DNA of 64,000 nucleotides from Rickettsiales bacterium (GTDB taxonomy: Bacteria; Pseudomonadota; Alphaproteobacteria; G027485855), in contig JAIXQD010000020.1 in NCBI GenBank assembly GCA_027485855.1, positions 26,451 through 90,450 on the forward strand, in the 5' to 3' direction. Position numbers and translations under genes: made by a program. Shown here in pieces: positions 27,572 to 35,249 of the stretch. The first letter of the stretch is position 1, and each line of letters starts with the position of its first letter. The notes below the pieces were generated by a model, which had not been told where the DNA came from, searched no databases, and saw only the letters and a list, made by a program, of their open reading frames with translations.

Positions 27572-28708
27572 TTACAGGGCCTCCAGCACTGTAGCTATGC
27601 CTTGCCCACCACCAATACACATGGTGGCTAAGGCTAGGCTTTTTTTCTCACGCTGCAAAAGGCTAACAGCTTTGCCGGTAATTCGTGCCCCCGACGCGCC
27701 CAGCGGGTGCCCCAAAGCAATGGCGCCGCCATCAAGGTTAAGGCGCTCGGGCGCTACGGGCAAATCATGCAGCACCGCCAAGGATTGCGCGGCGAAAGCC
27801 TCATTCAGCTCAACAATATCGATATCGGCAAGCTTAAGCCCGGCGCGCTCAAGGGCTTTGTGGCTGGCGGCCACAGGGCCAATGCCCATAATTTCGGGCG
27901 CGCAGCCCACCACCGCCATGCTGCGAATGCGCGCTAAAGCCTTAAGCCCGTGCGCTTTGGCAAAATCCTCACTGACCACCAAAGTTGCGGCAGCGCCATC
28001 GGTGAGCGGCGAGCTGGTGCCCGCAGTCACACTGCCATCGGCCAAAAAGGCGGGTTTAAGCTCGGCTAGCTTGGCAGCGCTGGTTTCGGCCCTGATGCAG
28101 CCATCTTGCGCCACATCCCCCTCACGCGCTTTTATAGGAATAATTTCCTCAGCAAATCTGCCGCTTTGTTGGGCTTGTGCGGCTTTTTGCTGCGAGGCCA
28201 AGGCAAAGGCCTCTTGTGTGGTGCGGGCAATTTGATATTTTTTGGCTAAATTCTCGGCCGTTTCGCCCATGCTCATATAGGCTTGCGGCATATCTTTCAG
28301 CAATTGCGGGTTAGGCAGCGGGTTAAAGCCCATCATCGGCACCCGCGTCATGCTTTCAACACCAGCGCAAATAAAAGCGTCGCCCGCGCCACTGGCAATG
28401 GCACCCACCGCCATATGAATGGATTGCATCGATGAGCCGCAAAAACGATTCACCGTAACGCCCGCCACGCTTTGCGGCAAACCCGCCATCAAGCCCACTA
28501 AGCGCGCCAAATTCATGCCTTGCTCACCTTCAGGAAAGGCGCAGCCCAAAATTAAATCTTCTATGTGCTTCGCATCAATGCCGGTTTTGGCCAAAAGCCC
28601 ACGAATAAGTTGGGCGGCCATATCATCGGCTCTGGTTTTAGCCAAGGCGCCTTTGTTGGCTAAAGTAAAAGGCGTGCGGGCATAGCCAATAATCACGGCG
28701 CTTTTCAT
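27572..28708 (-). CDS. fadA: Acetyl-CoA acyltransferase (3-ketoacyl-CoA thiolase)
   Basis: 378 residues. It has the nucleophile Cys in VNRFCGSSMQSIHMA (near 90), the thiolase block GGAIALGHPLGASGAR with the catalytic His, and the C-terminal active-site loop MCIGGGQGIATVLE. It cleaves 3-ketoacyl-CoA to acetyl-CoA. It is the first gene of the beta-oxidation operon and has AGGAG 7 bases before ATG. An imperfectly placed inverted repeat GTCTTTA...TAAAGAC (28720-28763) spans the leader and might be regulatory. Confidence 0.94.
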   Translation of the reverse strand: MKSAVIIGYARTPFTLANKGALAKTRADDMAAQLIRGLLAKTGIDAKHIEDLILGCAFPEGEQGMNLARLVGLMAGLPQSVAGVTVNRFCGSSMQSIHMAVGAIASGAGDAFICAGVESMTRVPMMGFNPLPNPQLLKDMPQAYMSMGETAENLAKKYQIARTTQEAFALASQQKAAQAQQSGRFAEEIIPIKAREGDVAQDGCIRAETSAAKLAELKPAFLADGSVTAGTSSPLTDGAAATLVVSEDFAKAHGLKALARIRSMAVVGCAPEIMGIGPVAASHKALERAGLKLADIDIVELNEAFAAQSLAVLHDLPVAPERLNLDGGAIALGHPLGASGARITGKAVSLLQREKKSLALATMCIGGGQGIATVLEAL

Positions 28709-28816
28709 GGCAAACTCCTGTCTTTATCGTCTTACTTATATGGTTATTATTAGTGGTAAAGACAAAGGCTGAAGGATTGGTTAAGGCAAGGTTACTGCGG
28801 TAAGGCCCAGTTAAGG

Positions 28817-29452
28817 CTATATCCGTTCCGACAGCCGAATAGCCGCCTTAGAACCCGCATGAATAAGCGCCCGCAACAAATTATAATAAGGCAGATTATT
28901 TGCGCCATAATCGAGGCCGATATCGCGATGCTCCAGCTCTTCCTTGCGAAAACGTATCAATAATTTGCGCAATTCTGGCTGTGTGGTTTTTAGCTGCTCA
29001 ATTTGTTGAGCATAATGCGCATCAATCACTTCTTCCACCGCGACCGTGCAGGCCATTGCGGCTTTTTTTCCTAATAGAGCTGTGGCAGCGCCCAAGGCAA
29101 AGCCTGCCACATGCCAAAGCGGCTGTAGCAGCGTTGGGCGCACGCGCTCTTGCCGCAATAAGCGCTCGAAAGTCTCAAGATGCACCTGCTCTTGCTCGGC
29201 CATATGGGCAATCTCGGCACCAATGTCACTATCACCCAAAACCGCCATTTGTCCGGCATAAATGCGCTTGGCACCATATTCGCCGGCATGGTTCACGCGC
29301 AGCATACGCGCGAGCTGCGCCTGCTGACTGCGCTCGCCGGGCAGGCCGCGTGGCGCTTCTCTGGGCGGCTTTCTCACCGTGGGTTTTTTGGCCGCAGTTT
29401 TTTTGGCAGCTGTTTTTTTGGCTGCAGTTTTTATATTTCTAGCCATGGTCAA
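28817..29452 (-). CDS. coq7: Demethoxyubiquinone hydroxylase Coq7 with Lys/Ala-rich tail
   Basis: 211 residues. The C-terminal 165 residues are a di-iron Coq7 carboxylase-like domain: LRVNHAGEYGAKRIYAGQM, HMAEQEQVHLETFERLL, VAVEEVIDAHYAQQIEQL and FRKEELEHRDIGLDYGA provide the E / ExxH ligand sets. It hydroxylates demethoxyubiquinone late in ubiquinone synthesis. The first 45 residues are unusual: three TAAKK repeats followed by a Pro/Arg segment, like histone-H1-type tails. Translation may start at ATG 29452 or at the second Met (29446). It overlaps dsbB by 8 to 14 bases. Confidence 0.93.
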   Translation of the reverse strand: MTMARNIKTAAKKTAAKKTAAKKPTVRKPPREAPRGLPGERSQQAQLARMLRVNHAGEYGAKRIYAGQMAVLGDSDIGAEIAHMAEQEQVHLETFERLLRQERVRPTLLQPLWHVAGFALGAATALLGKKAAMACTVAVEEVIDAHYAQQIEQLKTTQPELRKLLIRFRKEELEHRDIGLDYGANNLPYYNLLRALIHAGSKAAIRLSERI

Positions 29453-29975
29453 CCCGCCAACTTATCAGTGCGGCATAAATAGCCAGTGGCAGTGAGACAA
29501 TAAAATTCCAACTGGTCATGGATAGGCCCATAAAAAACCAGCTTGGCTCGGCGCAAGACACCACGGGCGCGGCCATAATGCTGGCGCGCAAAGCCTCGAT
29601 ACTACTGGCACTGCTATGCGATGCACTACAGCCCGATGTACCCGCCCACCAAAGCTGCTCGACACCAATATGATAACCAGCCAAAGCGGCACCGGCTAAA
29701 AATGCCAGCGCCAGCAACAGCAAACTGAGTGCTTGATAAAAACGTGCTGGCCGCAGAAAGCGCCCCGCCAGCAAGCCAAAAGCCGCCAGCAACAGCGCGC
29801 TCCACCAAGGCAGGCGCTGCCACAAACACAACACACAAGGCTGATAATCGAAGGCATATTGCGCAATATAAGCCGTTGCCAAAGAGCCAACACTGGCCAG
29901 CAGCAAAAGCCAAAGCGCACCAGCACCAGTAAAAAGGCGCGGCAACAAGCGGTTTATGACTGTGGGTAATTGCAT
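29439..29975 (-). CDS. dsbB: Disulfide bond formation protein DsbB family
   Basis: 178 residues from the ATG at 29975. There are four membrane segments. The first periplasmic loop has the quinone-linked pair C-x2-C in YQPCVLCLWQR. The second loop has Cys residues in GTSGCSAS and VVSCAEPSW, matching the second redox pair. DsbB reoxidises DsbA and passes electrons to ubiquinone. The DsbA-like partner is at 18001. Here it overlaps coq7, a ubiquinone-synthesis gene, so the enzyme and its electron acceptor may be co-expressed. Confidence 0.9.
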   Translation of the reverse strand: MQLPTVINRLLPRLFTGAGALWLLLLASVGSLATAYIAQYAFDYQPCVLCLWQRLPWWSALLLAAFGLLAGRFLRPARFYQALSLLLLALAFLAGAALAGYHIGVEQLWWAGTSGCSASHSSASSIEALRASIMAAPVVSCAEPSWFFMGLSMTSWNFIVSLPLAIYAALISWRVDHG

Positions 29976-30038
29976 ATCTTTAATATAGCGCAATTTGGCC
30001 CGCTTGGCCATGCGGGCAAAGGGCTAAAATATAAAAAA

Positions 30039-30983
30039 CTATTTTTGCGCACTTAGCCCGTGCGCCCTTGCAAATTCCCTTAGGGTCAAATTCTGCGGAC
30101 GGGTTGAGGATGCCCGCAAAGTATCAATAGCGGGCTGCATCGGCAAAAGGCTTATGGCCTGATTTTTTGCCGCTGCGCGTGCAATTGCGGCTTGTTGTGA
30201 TATAGCCGTCAGATTTGTATTAGGATCTCCGCCCTTCAGCACCGAAATAGCAAAATAGCTTTCAAGATGAGCGGCTAAATAGCCGGCATCGACGGCATCA
30301 CCGGTCAAATTTATGGCCGCCAAAGCTAGGCTGTCATCGCACTCTTTGTGAGCCGAGAGTGCCGGCTGAATATAGGGAAAATCGACTAAGCGTCCCCCAA
30401 GCCTCGCCCAGAAAGTTAGCCGCTCGACAGGGTCAATGCCGGCATGGAGAGTGTCTTTGGCATACTCCTCATCAGAAAGACGCAGGGGGTCGTTTAGCTC
30501 AAGAAACAACGCCGGCGGCATTGCATCGGCGGTTAAATCGAGGGCAGCATTGGCAAGGCTACAAACCAATGTTTTGAGCGTTGAGGCAAAACCGCGTCGC
30601 CGCACCGCTGCATCAACAAAAAGATAATTGAGTGCAACGGTAACAGCTGGATAACCAACTGGCACATCTGCCATTCGGGTCGCAAGAAAGTTGGCCCCGC
30701 CATACAGCTGACCCGTGGCGTGACAGTTAATCACCATCACCAGCTCGCGGTGCAATCGGCCAAAACGGTGTCTTGAAACCTCATTCAGCGCAAGACAGCT
30801 GCGAAAACCGTCTATCCCCTCGCACTCATCCGGCAGAACAAAAGCGCGCTCATAACCAGCAAAGAAATGATCCAGCAGCGGCGAATCTGGTCGTTCGGTT
30901 GCCCTTAACACCAAACCGTCAGGCAAAGCCTGTGTCCAGCGAGAATCCTCGTTTAAGTCATGATGGTTGTTAAGTTTGTCCAC
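30039..30983 (-). CDS. GNAT-like protein of unknown function
   Basis: 314 residues if started at the GTG at 30983; the frame is open to a GTG at 31124, but those extra residues look non-conserved and run toward the tRNA-Leu promoter. A central segment, VALNYLFVDAAVRRRGFASTLKTLV, matches the acetyl-CoA-binding motif A of GNAT acetyltransferases (R-R-x-G-x-A). The surrounding parts (ALNEVSRHRFGRLHRELVMV and LFLELNDPLRLSDEEYAKDT) are not familiar. The C-terminal 90 residues are Ala-rich and helical. Acetyltransferase activity is an inference; the substrate is unknown. Confidence 0.65.
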   Translation of the reverse strand: MDKLNNHHDLNEDSRWTQALPDGLVLRATERPDSPLLDHFFAGYERAFVLPDECEGIDGFRSCLALNEVSRHRFGRLHRELVMVINCHATGQLYGGANFLATRMADVPVGYPAVTVALNYLFVDAAVRRRGFASTLKTLVCSLANAALDLTADAMPPALFLELNDPLRLSDEEYAKDTLHAGIDPVERLTFWARLGGRLVDFPYIQPALSAHKECDDSLALAAINLTGDAVDAGYLAAHLESYFAISVLKGGDPNTNLTAISQQAAIARAAAKNQAISLLPMQPAIDTLRASSTRPQNLTLREFARAHGLSAQK

Positions 30984-31132
30984 ACAAAAGCTTAACAAGA
31001 GTTTGTGTTTAAGGTCAATTATAGCCACCCGCCGCCATTTTATGATTGATGGCCGCTTTGCGCTCGCACGGCTCGGCTTTAGCCAAATTGATAAAAACTG
31101 CCCTGAAAGTATTAGATACTCCACTTTTTCTA

Positions 31133-31161
31133 TTGGCGAGCGCTGTCGCTAGGGCTATAAA
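31133..31161 (+). promoter_or_regulatory. Promoter of tRNA-Leu
   Basis: TTGGCG at 31133-31138, a 17-base spacer, and TATAAA at 31156-31161, ten bases before the tRNA 5' end. The -10 lies inside a short inverted repeat (GGCTA...TAGCC). Confidence 0.65.
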
Positions 31162-31171
31162 ACTAGCCATT

Positions 31172-31256
31172 GCCTCAGTGGCGGAATTGGTAGACGCGGC
31201 AGACTCAAAATCTGTTATCTTCGGATGTGGGGGTTCGAGTCCCTCCTGGGGCACCA
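31172..31256 (+). tRNA. tRNA-Leu (anticodon CAA)
   Basis: 85 bases with an encoded CCA end. The acceptor GCCTCAG pairs with CTGGGGC (one T-G pair). The anticodon loop is CTCAAAA with CAA, the long class II variable arm reads TTATCTTCGGATG, and the T-arm is GGGGG-TTCGAGT-CCCTC. It is the likely integration site for the accessory DNA that follows. Confidence 0.97.
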
Positions 31257-31471
31257 TCATCGCTTATCCCAATCAAATTGTTTCTAGTCGGCAGAACTGC
31301 CGATGGCGAACAGCGCCAGAGAGTTGTACAACTCGCTCCGAGAACCCACAAAGTGCAGAGTGAATGCCAAGCACGTTAGCCATTAGAATTCCGAACGGTG
31401 AGCGGCCACCGCAAGAAATATCACCGGCATTGGGCCAAAACAACGTGACCGCATACTGAATCGAACAAAAG
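31257..31471. other. Gap between tRNA-Leu and the APH-like gene
   Basis: 215 bases without a gene. It contains a run of adjacent inverted repeats (31288-31334, listed separately) and a further one at 31396-31411 (CGGTG/CACCG). Confidence 0.6.
31288..31334. repeat. Three back-to-back inverted repeats
   Basis: TCGGCAG-AA-CTGCCGA (31288-31303), TGGCG-AACAG-CGCCA (31304-31318) and the perfect palindrome GAGTTGTACAACTC (31321-31334) follow one another with a 0- or 2-base gap. No poly-T follows, so a simple terminator is unlikely. They start 32 bases after tRNA-Leu. Confidence 0.7.
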
Positions 31472-32356
31472 ATGGAAATCACCGCTGACCTTGTTCGTAA
31501 GCTAATTCTTTCCCAGTTCCCACAGTGGGCCGATCTGCCGATTGCCCCAGTCGAGCGAAGCGGTTGGGATAACCGAACATTCCGTCTTGGTCAGGCAATG
31601 ACGGTTCGGATGCCGAGCGCTGAACGTTATGCCGCGCAGGTTAGTAGGGAACAGAAATGGCTGCCCTATTTGGGAAGGCAGTTGAGCATTCCTGTACCCA
31701 CGCCGTTGGCCGTAGGCCGTCCCGAGTTTGAATATCCCTGGGCTTGGTCGATCTATAGGTGGCTGCCCGGTCTAAGCGCGAACTCAGTCCACGACCTCGA
31801 TCTCGATTGCTTAGCCACCGATCTGGCCGATTTTCTCGTCTCTCTGCAAGCGATAAGCGCAATCGGCGGCCCAACTCCCGGCCCGGCTAACTTCTTTCGC
31901 GGCGACTCCGTCTTGGTCTATGAAGCCGAGGTTTTGAGCGCGATTGAACTCATCGCCGATCGGTATGATCGCAAAAAACTCGTAGCTATCTGGGAGCGAA
32001 CTGCGCAGTCGAATTGGCGGAAAGCACCTGTCTGGGTTCATGGCGACATATCGCCGGCGAACTTGATTATCGAACGCGGTCGACTTTCATCCGTCATCGA
32101 CTTTGGTCAACTCGCAATCGGTGACCCCGCGTGCGATTACGCCATCGCTTGGACGTCGCTATCCCAGAGCGGCAGACAGTTGTTCAAGGATACACTCGCA
32201 GCGGATGACGAAACTTGGTTGCGGGGCATCGCGTGGGCCTTCTGGAAGGCATTGATCGTAGCGACAGGAAACACGTCAACTGAGGAACAGAAAAGCGCAT
32301 CTCTGAAAACTATTTCAACGATTCTGACGAGCGGCGAACACCGGGAGTGGCTCTAG
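31472..32356 (+). CDS. Aminoglycoside phosphotransferase-family kinase
   Basis: 294 residues. The kinase-like fold shows the catalytic loop VWVHGDISPANLII (HGD...N) near 188-201 and the metal-binding SVIDFGQLAIGDPACDYAIAW near 208-228. The N-lobe holds WDNRTFRLGQAMTVRMPSAERYAAQVSREQKWLP. Such proteins phosphorylate small molecules; only some confer antibiotic resistance, and the substrate here cannot be told. Codon use and the neighbouring tRNA and inverted repeats suggest acquired DNA. No ribosome-binding site is obvious before ATG. Confidence 0.85.
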   Translation: MEITADLVRKLILSQFPQWADLPIAPVERSGWDNRTFRLGQAMTVRMPSAERYAAQVSREQKWLPYLGRQLSIPVPTPLAVGRPEFEYPWAWSIYRWLPGLSANSVHDLDLDCLATDLADFLVSLQAISAIGGPTPGPANFFRGDSVLVYEAEVLSAIELIADRYDRKKLVAIWERTAQSNWRKAPVWVHGDISPANLIIERGRLSSVIDFGQLAIGDPACDYAIAWTSLSQSGRQLFKDTLAADDETWLRGIAWAFWKALIVATGNTSTEEQKSASLKTISTILTSGEHREWL

Positions 32357-32765
32357 GAGGGTACGCAGCGAGACGATCTCGGATCGCTCGCATAGTTTAT
32401 AAATATGTCAATTGGCCAACTAAGGGTTCGCATTAGGGGCAAAATTCAAACTGATGTTTGCTTTGAAAATATACTTTTATCCCCAATATGCGAGGGGTGC
32501 AGCTCTATGGAACAAAGCTGCCAGCCAGCTGGCTTGCTTAACTAAACTCGGTATGGCGTTTCACTTTTACAATTCCGCTCAGCTCTTGCCTGCAATTCCG
32601 CAGAGTGGTGCCATCGCCGCATTGTGCGGATTGGGTTGAATCCGAACTTGGCATTGTTATGCCCAAGATGAAGTTTGAAATAGCAAAGAAGCGCAAACGG
32701 CTTCCCTGCTCAGGCACGCTCTTTGATAAATAGTTGAAGCCGAGATCTCACAATGCCGGCCAAAA
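32357..32765. other. Gap between the APH-like gene and the autotransporter
   Basis: 409 bases. Apart from the hairpin at 32368-32391 I see no supported gene; a 61-residue frame (32454-32639) has no ribosome-binding site or recognisable features. Confidence 0.5.
32368..32391 (+). terminator. Strong hairpin after the APH-like gene
   Basis: GCGAG-A-CGATC, a TCG loop, then GATCG-CTCGC: ten base pairs with one bulged A, starting 11 bases after the stop codon. It is followed by CATAGTTTATAAAT rather than a T-run, so termination would be imperfect. Confidence 0.45.
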
Positions 32766-34811
32766 TCAAAACGCTATATTCAAGCCGAGCGTACCATGAA
32801 GCTTGTTGCCAACGGGTTGGGCGGCGGCGGTACCGGTGAGACCCGCGCCGATCGTGACTTTTTCTGTCAGCTTGTGATTGACTTGCAAGCCAAACTCGCT
32901 CCAGCTACGCGCATTGTCCGAACCGGTGGTAGCACCAATACCTGCCACATTGACGGTCAAGTCCGACTTCACATCAAACGAGCGGGCAATCGAGGCCGAT
33001 GCAGTAATGGAAGTATTATGTGTATTGGTGAGGGACTCAAGATTATGCGTTACGCTGCCGCCTAGGCGCGCCACATTATAGCGCAAGAGACCACCATCAA
33101 CGCTGGCGGGAAAGGGGTTAGACGGCCCGCTGACTTCGTTATAACCGTCAAACGTCATCGCCTGCTGGCCAATCTCGCCATATCCGCTGAGAGTATTTTT
33201 GTTATCAAGATCCCAGATCAACCCGGCGCGGCCATATTGCCCCCATGACTTACCGGAAGTTTTACCCTGTCCGGTTGATGTCCCAGCGCCATTCGCATAA
33301 GGACGGTCGAGCGTGAGGCGTGAATTGGGAGTCAGCCAGCCGCCGACTTCGACGAAGGGCTGCACATTCTGCGGCAAGGTGCTCATGCCGTTCATAAAAC
33401 GATAACGCACCGCCCCCGCCAAAGAGAAGGAATTCGATTGCATGACATTCTCGTAGTCCTGCGTGCCGTAGGAGATGCCGCCAACGAAGCTCAGACCCTC
33501 CACGGGCGCGGCCACCTGCGCACCGACATAACCGACCACACTGCCAATCACCGCGCCAGAAAAGACGTAGTTATCTAGGTTAATCGAGCGGTTTATACCA
33601 AGAATCTCGTTTGCCACTACACGGCTTTCGATCATCGAAGCGGTTTGCTTTTCTGCCAGATTCTTCGTCGCCGCTTGCTGGTCTGCAAGCGTGGTAATTC
33701 CTGCATCTACATCACCTGCCGTGGTGGCGTCTTGATAACGGACGAGGTAAGCTTGGTTGTTGTCAACACTATATGCCGCGATATATTGACCGTTGGCAGA
33801 AACTGCTGTGGCCTCATAGAGATTGATCCCGCCCAAATCTACCCCGGCATTCGTCAGTAAGGTATTGAGGTTCTGAATACCTGTCGCGGAAGTCCAGCGG
33901 AAAGCTGTTCCAGAAATCGCATCATTTGCGGCGCCGACCACGACGCGGCCATCGCCCGACACGCCGGTAGCTTGAGAGAAGCTTCCACCACTCAGAATAC
34001 CAAGGCTAACCATGCCGCCGCCGCTGGTCCAGCGGAAGGCGCTAATAGTACCACTCGCATCATCTGCGCCACCAACCACAACGCTGCCATCACTCGATAC
34101 GGCAGTGCTATAAGATTGGTTCCCACCACTGAAAAGGCCAAGGTTAACCATGCCGCCGCCGCTGGTCCAACGGAAGGCTTTGTTATTACCGCTCGTATCA
34201 TCTGCGTAACCGACCACAACGCTGCCATCGCCCGATGCGCCATTAGCTATTGAGAAGGTTCCACCACTGAGAAGGCCGAGGCTAACCATGCCGCCACCGC
34301 TGGTCCAGCGGAAAGCTGTTTCAAAACTCGCATCATTCGCTTGTCCTACGACGACACTGCCATCGCCCGACACGGCAGTGCCATAAGATTGGCTCCCACC
34401 ACTCAGAATACCGAGGCTAACCATGCCGTCGCCGCTCGTCCAGCGGAAGGCTCTCAGAAAACCAGTCTCATCGTTTGCGCCACCAACCACAACGCTGCCA
34501 TCGTCCGACACGGCAGTGCCATAAGATTGGTTCCCACCACTGAGAAGGCCGAGGCTAACCATGCCGCCGCCGCTGGTCCAGCGGAAGGCTCTATTATTAT
34601 TACTAGGACTCGCATTACTTGCTGTGCCGACCAAGACGCTGCCATCGCCCGACACGCCGTTAGCTCGAGAGAAGGTTCCACCACTCAGAAGGCCGAGATT
34701 GGTGATAGTCCCGCTATTGGTGAAAGTCCCGCTACTGGCCATCGCCGTGGTGGAGAGCAGTACGGTGAAGAGACCGGAAACGGCAAGAAGACGAAGCGTG
34801 GATTTTTGCAT
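32766..34811 (-). CDS. Autotransporter with N-terminal HAF repeats
   Basis: 681 residues. A signal peptide (LLAVSGLFTVLLSTTAMA) is followed by six full 45-48-residue repeats and one degenerate repeat (36-360), each with LGLLSGG, an SGDGSVVVG core and an AFRWTSGGG end. These are HAF-type extracellular repeats predicted to form a beta-propeller-like passenger. A linker with a helix (TTLADQQAATKNLAEKQTAS) leads to a beta-barrel translocator of about 270 residues ending in LHGTLGLNIAF, with a terminal Phe. It is a type V secreted surface protein, possibly for adhesion. It lies on the tRNA-Leu island. Confidence 0.88.
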   Translation of the reverse strand: MQKSTLRLLAVSGLFTVLLSTTAMASSGTFTNSGTITNLGLLSGGTFSRANGVSGDGSVLVGTASNASPSNNNRAFRWTSGGGMVSLGLLSGGNQSYGTAVSDDGSVVVGGANDETGFLRAFRWTSGDGMVSLGILSGGSQSYGTAVSGDGSVVVGQANDASFETAFRWTSGGGMVSLGLLSGGTFSIANGASGDGSVVVGYADDTSGNNKAFRWTSGGGMVNLGLFSGGNQSYSTAVSSDGSVVVGGADDASGTISAFRWTSGGGMVSLGILSGGSFSQATGVSGDGRVVVGAANDAISGTAFRWTSATGIQNLNTLLTNAGVDLGGINLYEATAVSANGQYIAAYSVDNNQAYLVRYQDATTAGDVDAGITTLADQQAATKNLAEKQTASMIESRVVANEILGINRSINLDNYVFSGAVIGSVVGYVGAQVAAPVEGLSFVGGISYGTQDYENVMQSNSFSLAGAVRYRFMNGMSTLPQNVQPFVEVGGWLTPNSRLTLDRPYANGAGTSTGQGKTSGKSWGQYGRAGLIWDLDNKNTLSGYGEIGQQAMTFDGYNEVSGPSNPFPASVDGGLLRYNVARLGGSVTHNLESLTNTHNTSITASASIARSFDVKSDLTVNVAGIGATTGSDNARSWSEFGLQVNHKLTEKVTIGAGLTGTAAAQPVGNKLHGTLGLNIAF
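33879..34706 (-). repeat. Six in-frame tandem repeats (HAF units)
   Basis: Six units of 48, 46, 45, 46, 46 and 45 codons encode residues 36-311 of the autotransporter. The DNA is also very similar between units (for example the recurring CCGCCGCTGGTCCA word). Two sub-types alternate: units with NQSY/SQSY and units with TFS/SFS after LSGG. Such DNA can gain or lose units by recombination. Confidence 0.85.
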
Positions 34812-35094
34812 CTCTAACTTTTCTAAGGTTTGAAGAAGCCTCTTTTGAAGGATTCTCTATTGAGGGAGGCTCTATTAAGCGTAAAGCGGCTTTCAGTTCT
34901 AAATACTATGCTTCTTTTGGAAAATCAAAGACTAAAACAGGTCACCTCGTCGAATGATGCGGTCTGGATTTTTTAGTGATTTGGTTGTTCTGAAGAGGCC
35001 GCGTAAAATCCTGCATGTGTCAATAATTACACTGCTTTGCTTTGCTGTAGCAGAATTGGAAAATCCCTAATAACCACACTTTTATAAGTATTAA

Positions 35095-35109
35095 GGTGAG
35101 TTACTCACC
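35095..35109. repeat. 15-bp perfect palindrome
   Basis: GGTGAGT-T-ACTCACC, 7-bp arms around one T, directly before the tRNA-like remnant. It could be an operator or a recombination-related site. Confidence 0.6.
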
Positions 35110-35119
35110 GCAAAATGGG

Positions 35120-35169
35120 TATCTGTTATGTGCCGGATGTCGGGGATTCAATCCCGTCCCAGGGAGCCA
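35120..35169 (+). pseudogene. Degenerate tRNA-Leu 3' fragment, candidate att site
   Basis: Aligned by hand with tRNA-Leu positions 31208-31256, it shares ATCTGTTAT, then CGGATGT of the variable arm, a T-arm-like GGGGATTCAATCCC and a terminal CCA, roughly 36 of 49 positions. The T-arm no longer pairs properly and the 5' half is absent. This fits the far end of an element that integrated into tRNA-Leu. Confidence 0.5.
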
Positions 35170-35205
35170 TTATAACTGCACCATTATAGCTGCATCATTA
35201 TAGCC
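35169..35205. repeat. 14-bp tandem repeat, about 2.6 copies
   Basis: Units ATTATAACTGCACC, ATTATAGCTGCATC and a partial ATTATAGCC follow directly at the end of the tRNA-like fragment. Confidence 0.7.
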
Positions 35206-35249
35206 TATGCCAGCACCTATGGCGCGCATGGCTGGCGCAATGTATAGGC

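Larger units (their letters stand above)
34812..35249. other. Non-coding island edge
   Basis: 438 bases with no believable gene. It contains the autotransporter leader, a 15-bp palindrome (35095-35109), a degenerate tRNA 3' part (35120-35169) and a 14-bp tandem repeat (35169-35205). Confidence 0.6.

Noticed and set aside
29998..30017. GCCCGC/GCGGGC inverted repeat between dsbB and the GNAT-like gene as a terminator
   Set aside because: No T-run follows on the minus strand and the repeat overlaps a possible upstream dsbB start.
31257..32450. Possibility that the APH-like gene is an integron cassette
   Set aside because: The inverted repeats and a GTTAGCC word (31375-31381) hint at attC, but no matching RYYYAAC/GTTRRRY pair flanks the gene and no integrase is present.
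32454..32639. 61-residue plus-strand frame between the APH-like gene and the autotransporter
   Set aside because: No ribosome-binding site, no motif and odd composition; it looks like a chance open frame.
33972..34817. Several long plus-strand frames opposite the autotransporter repeats, Ala/Pro-rich and repetitive
   Set aside because: They are mirror frames of the HAF repeat DNA and have no translation signals.
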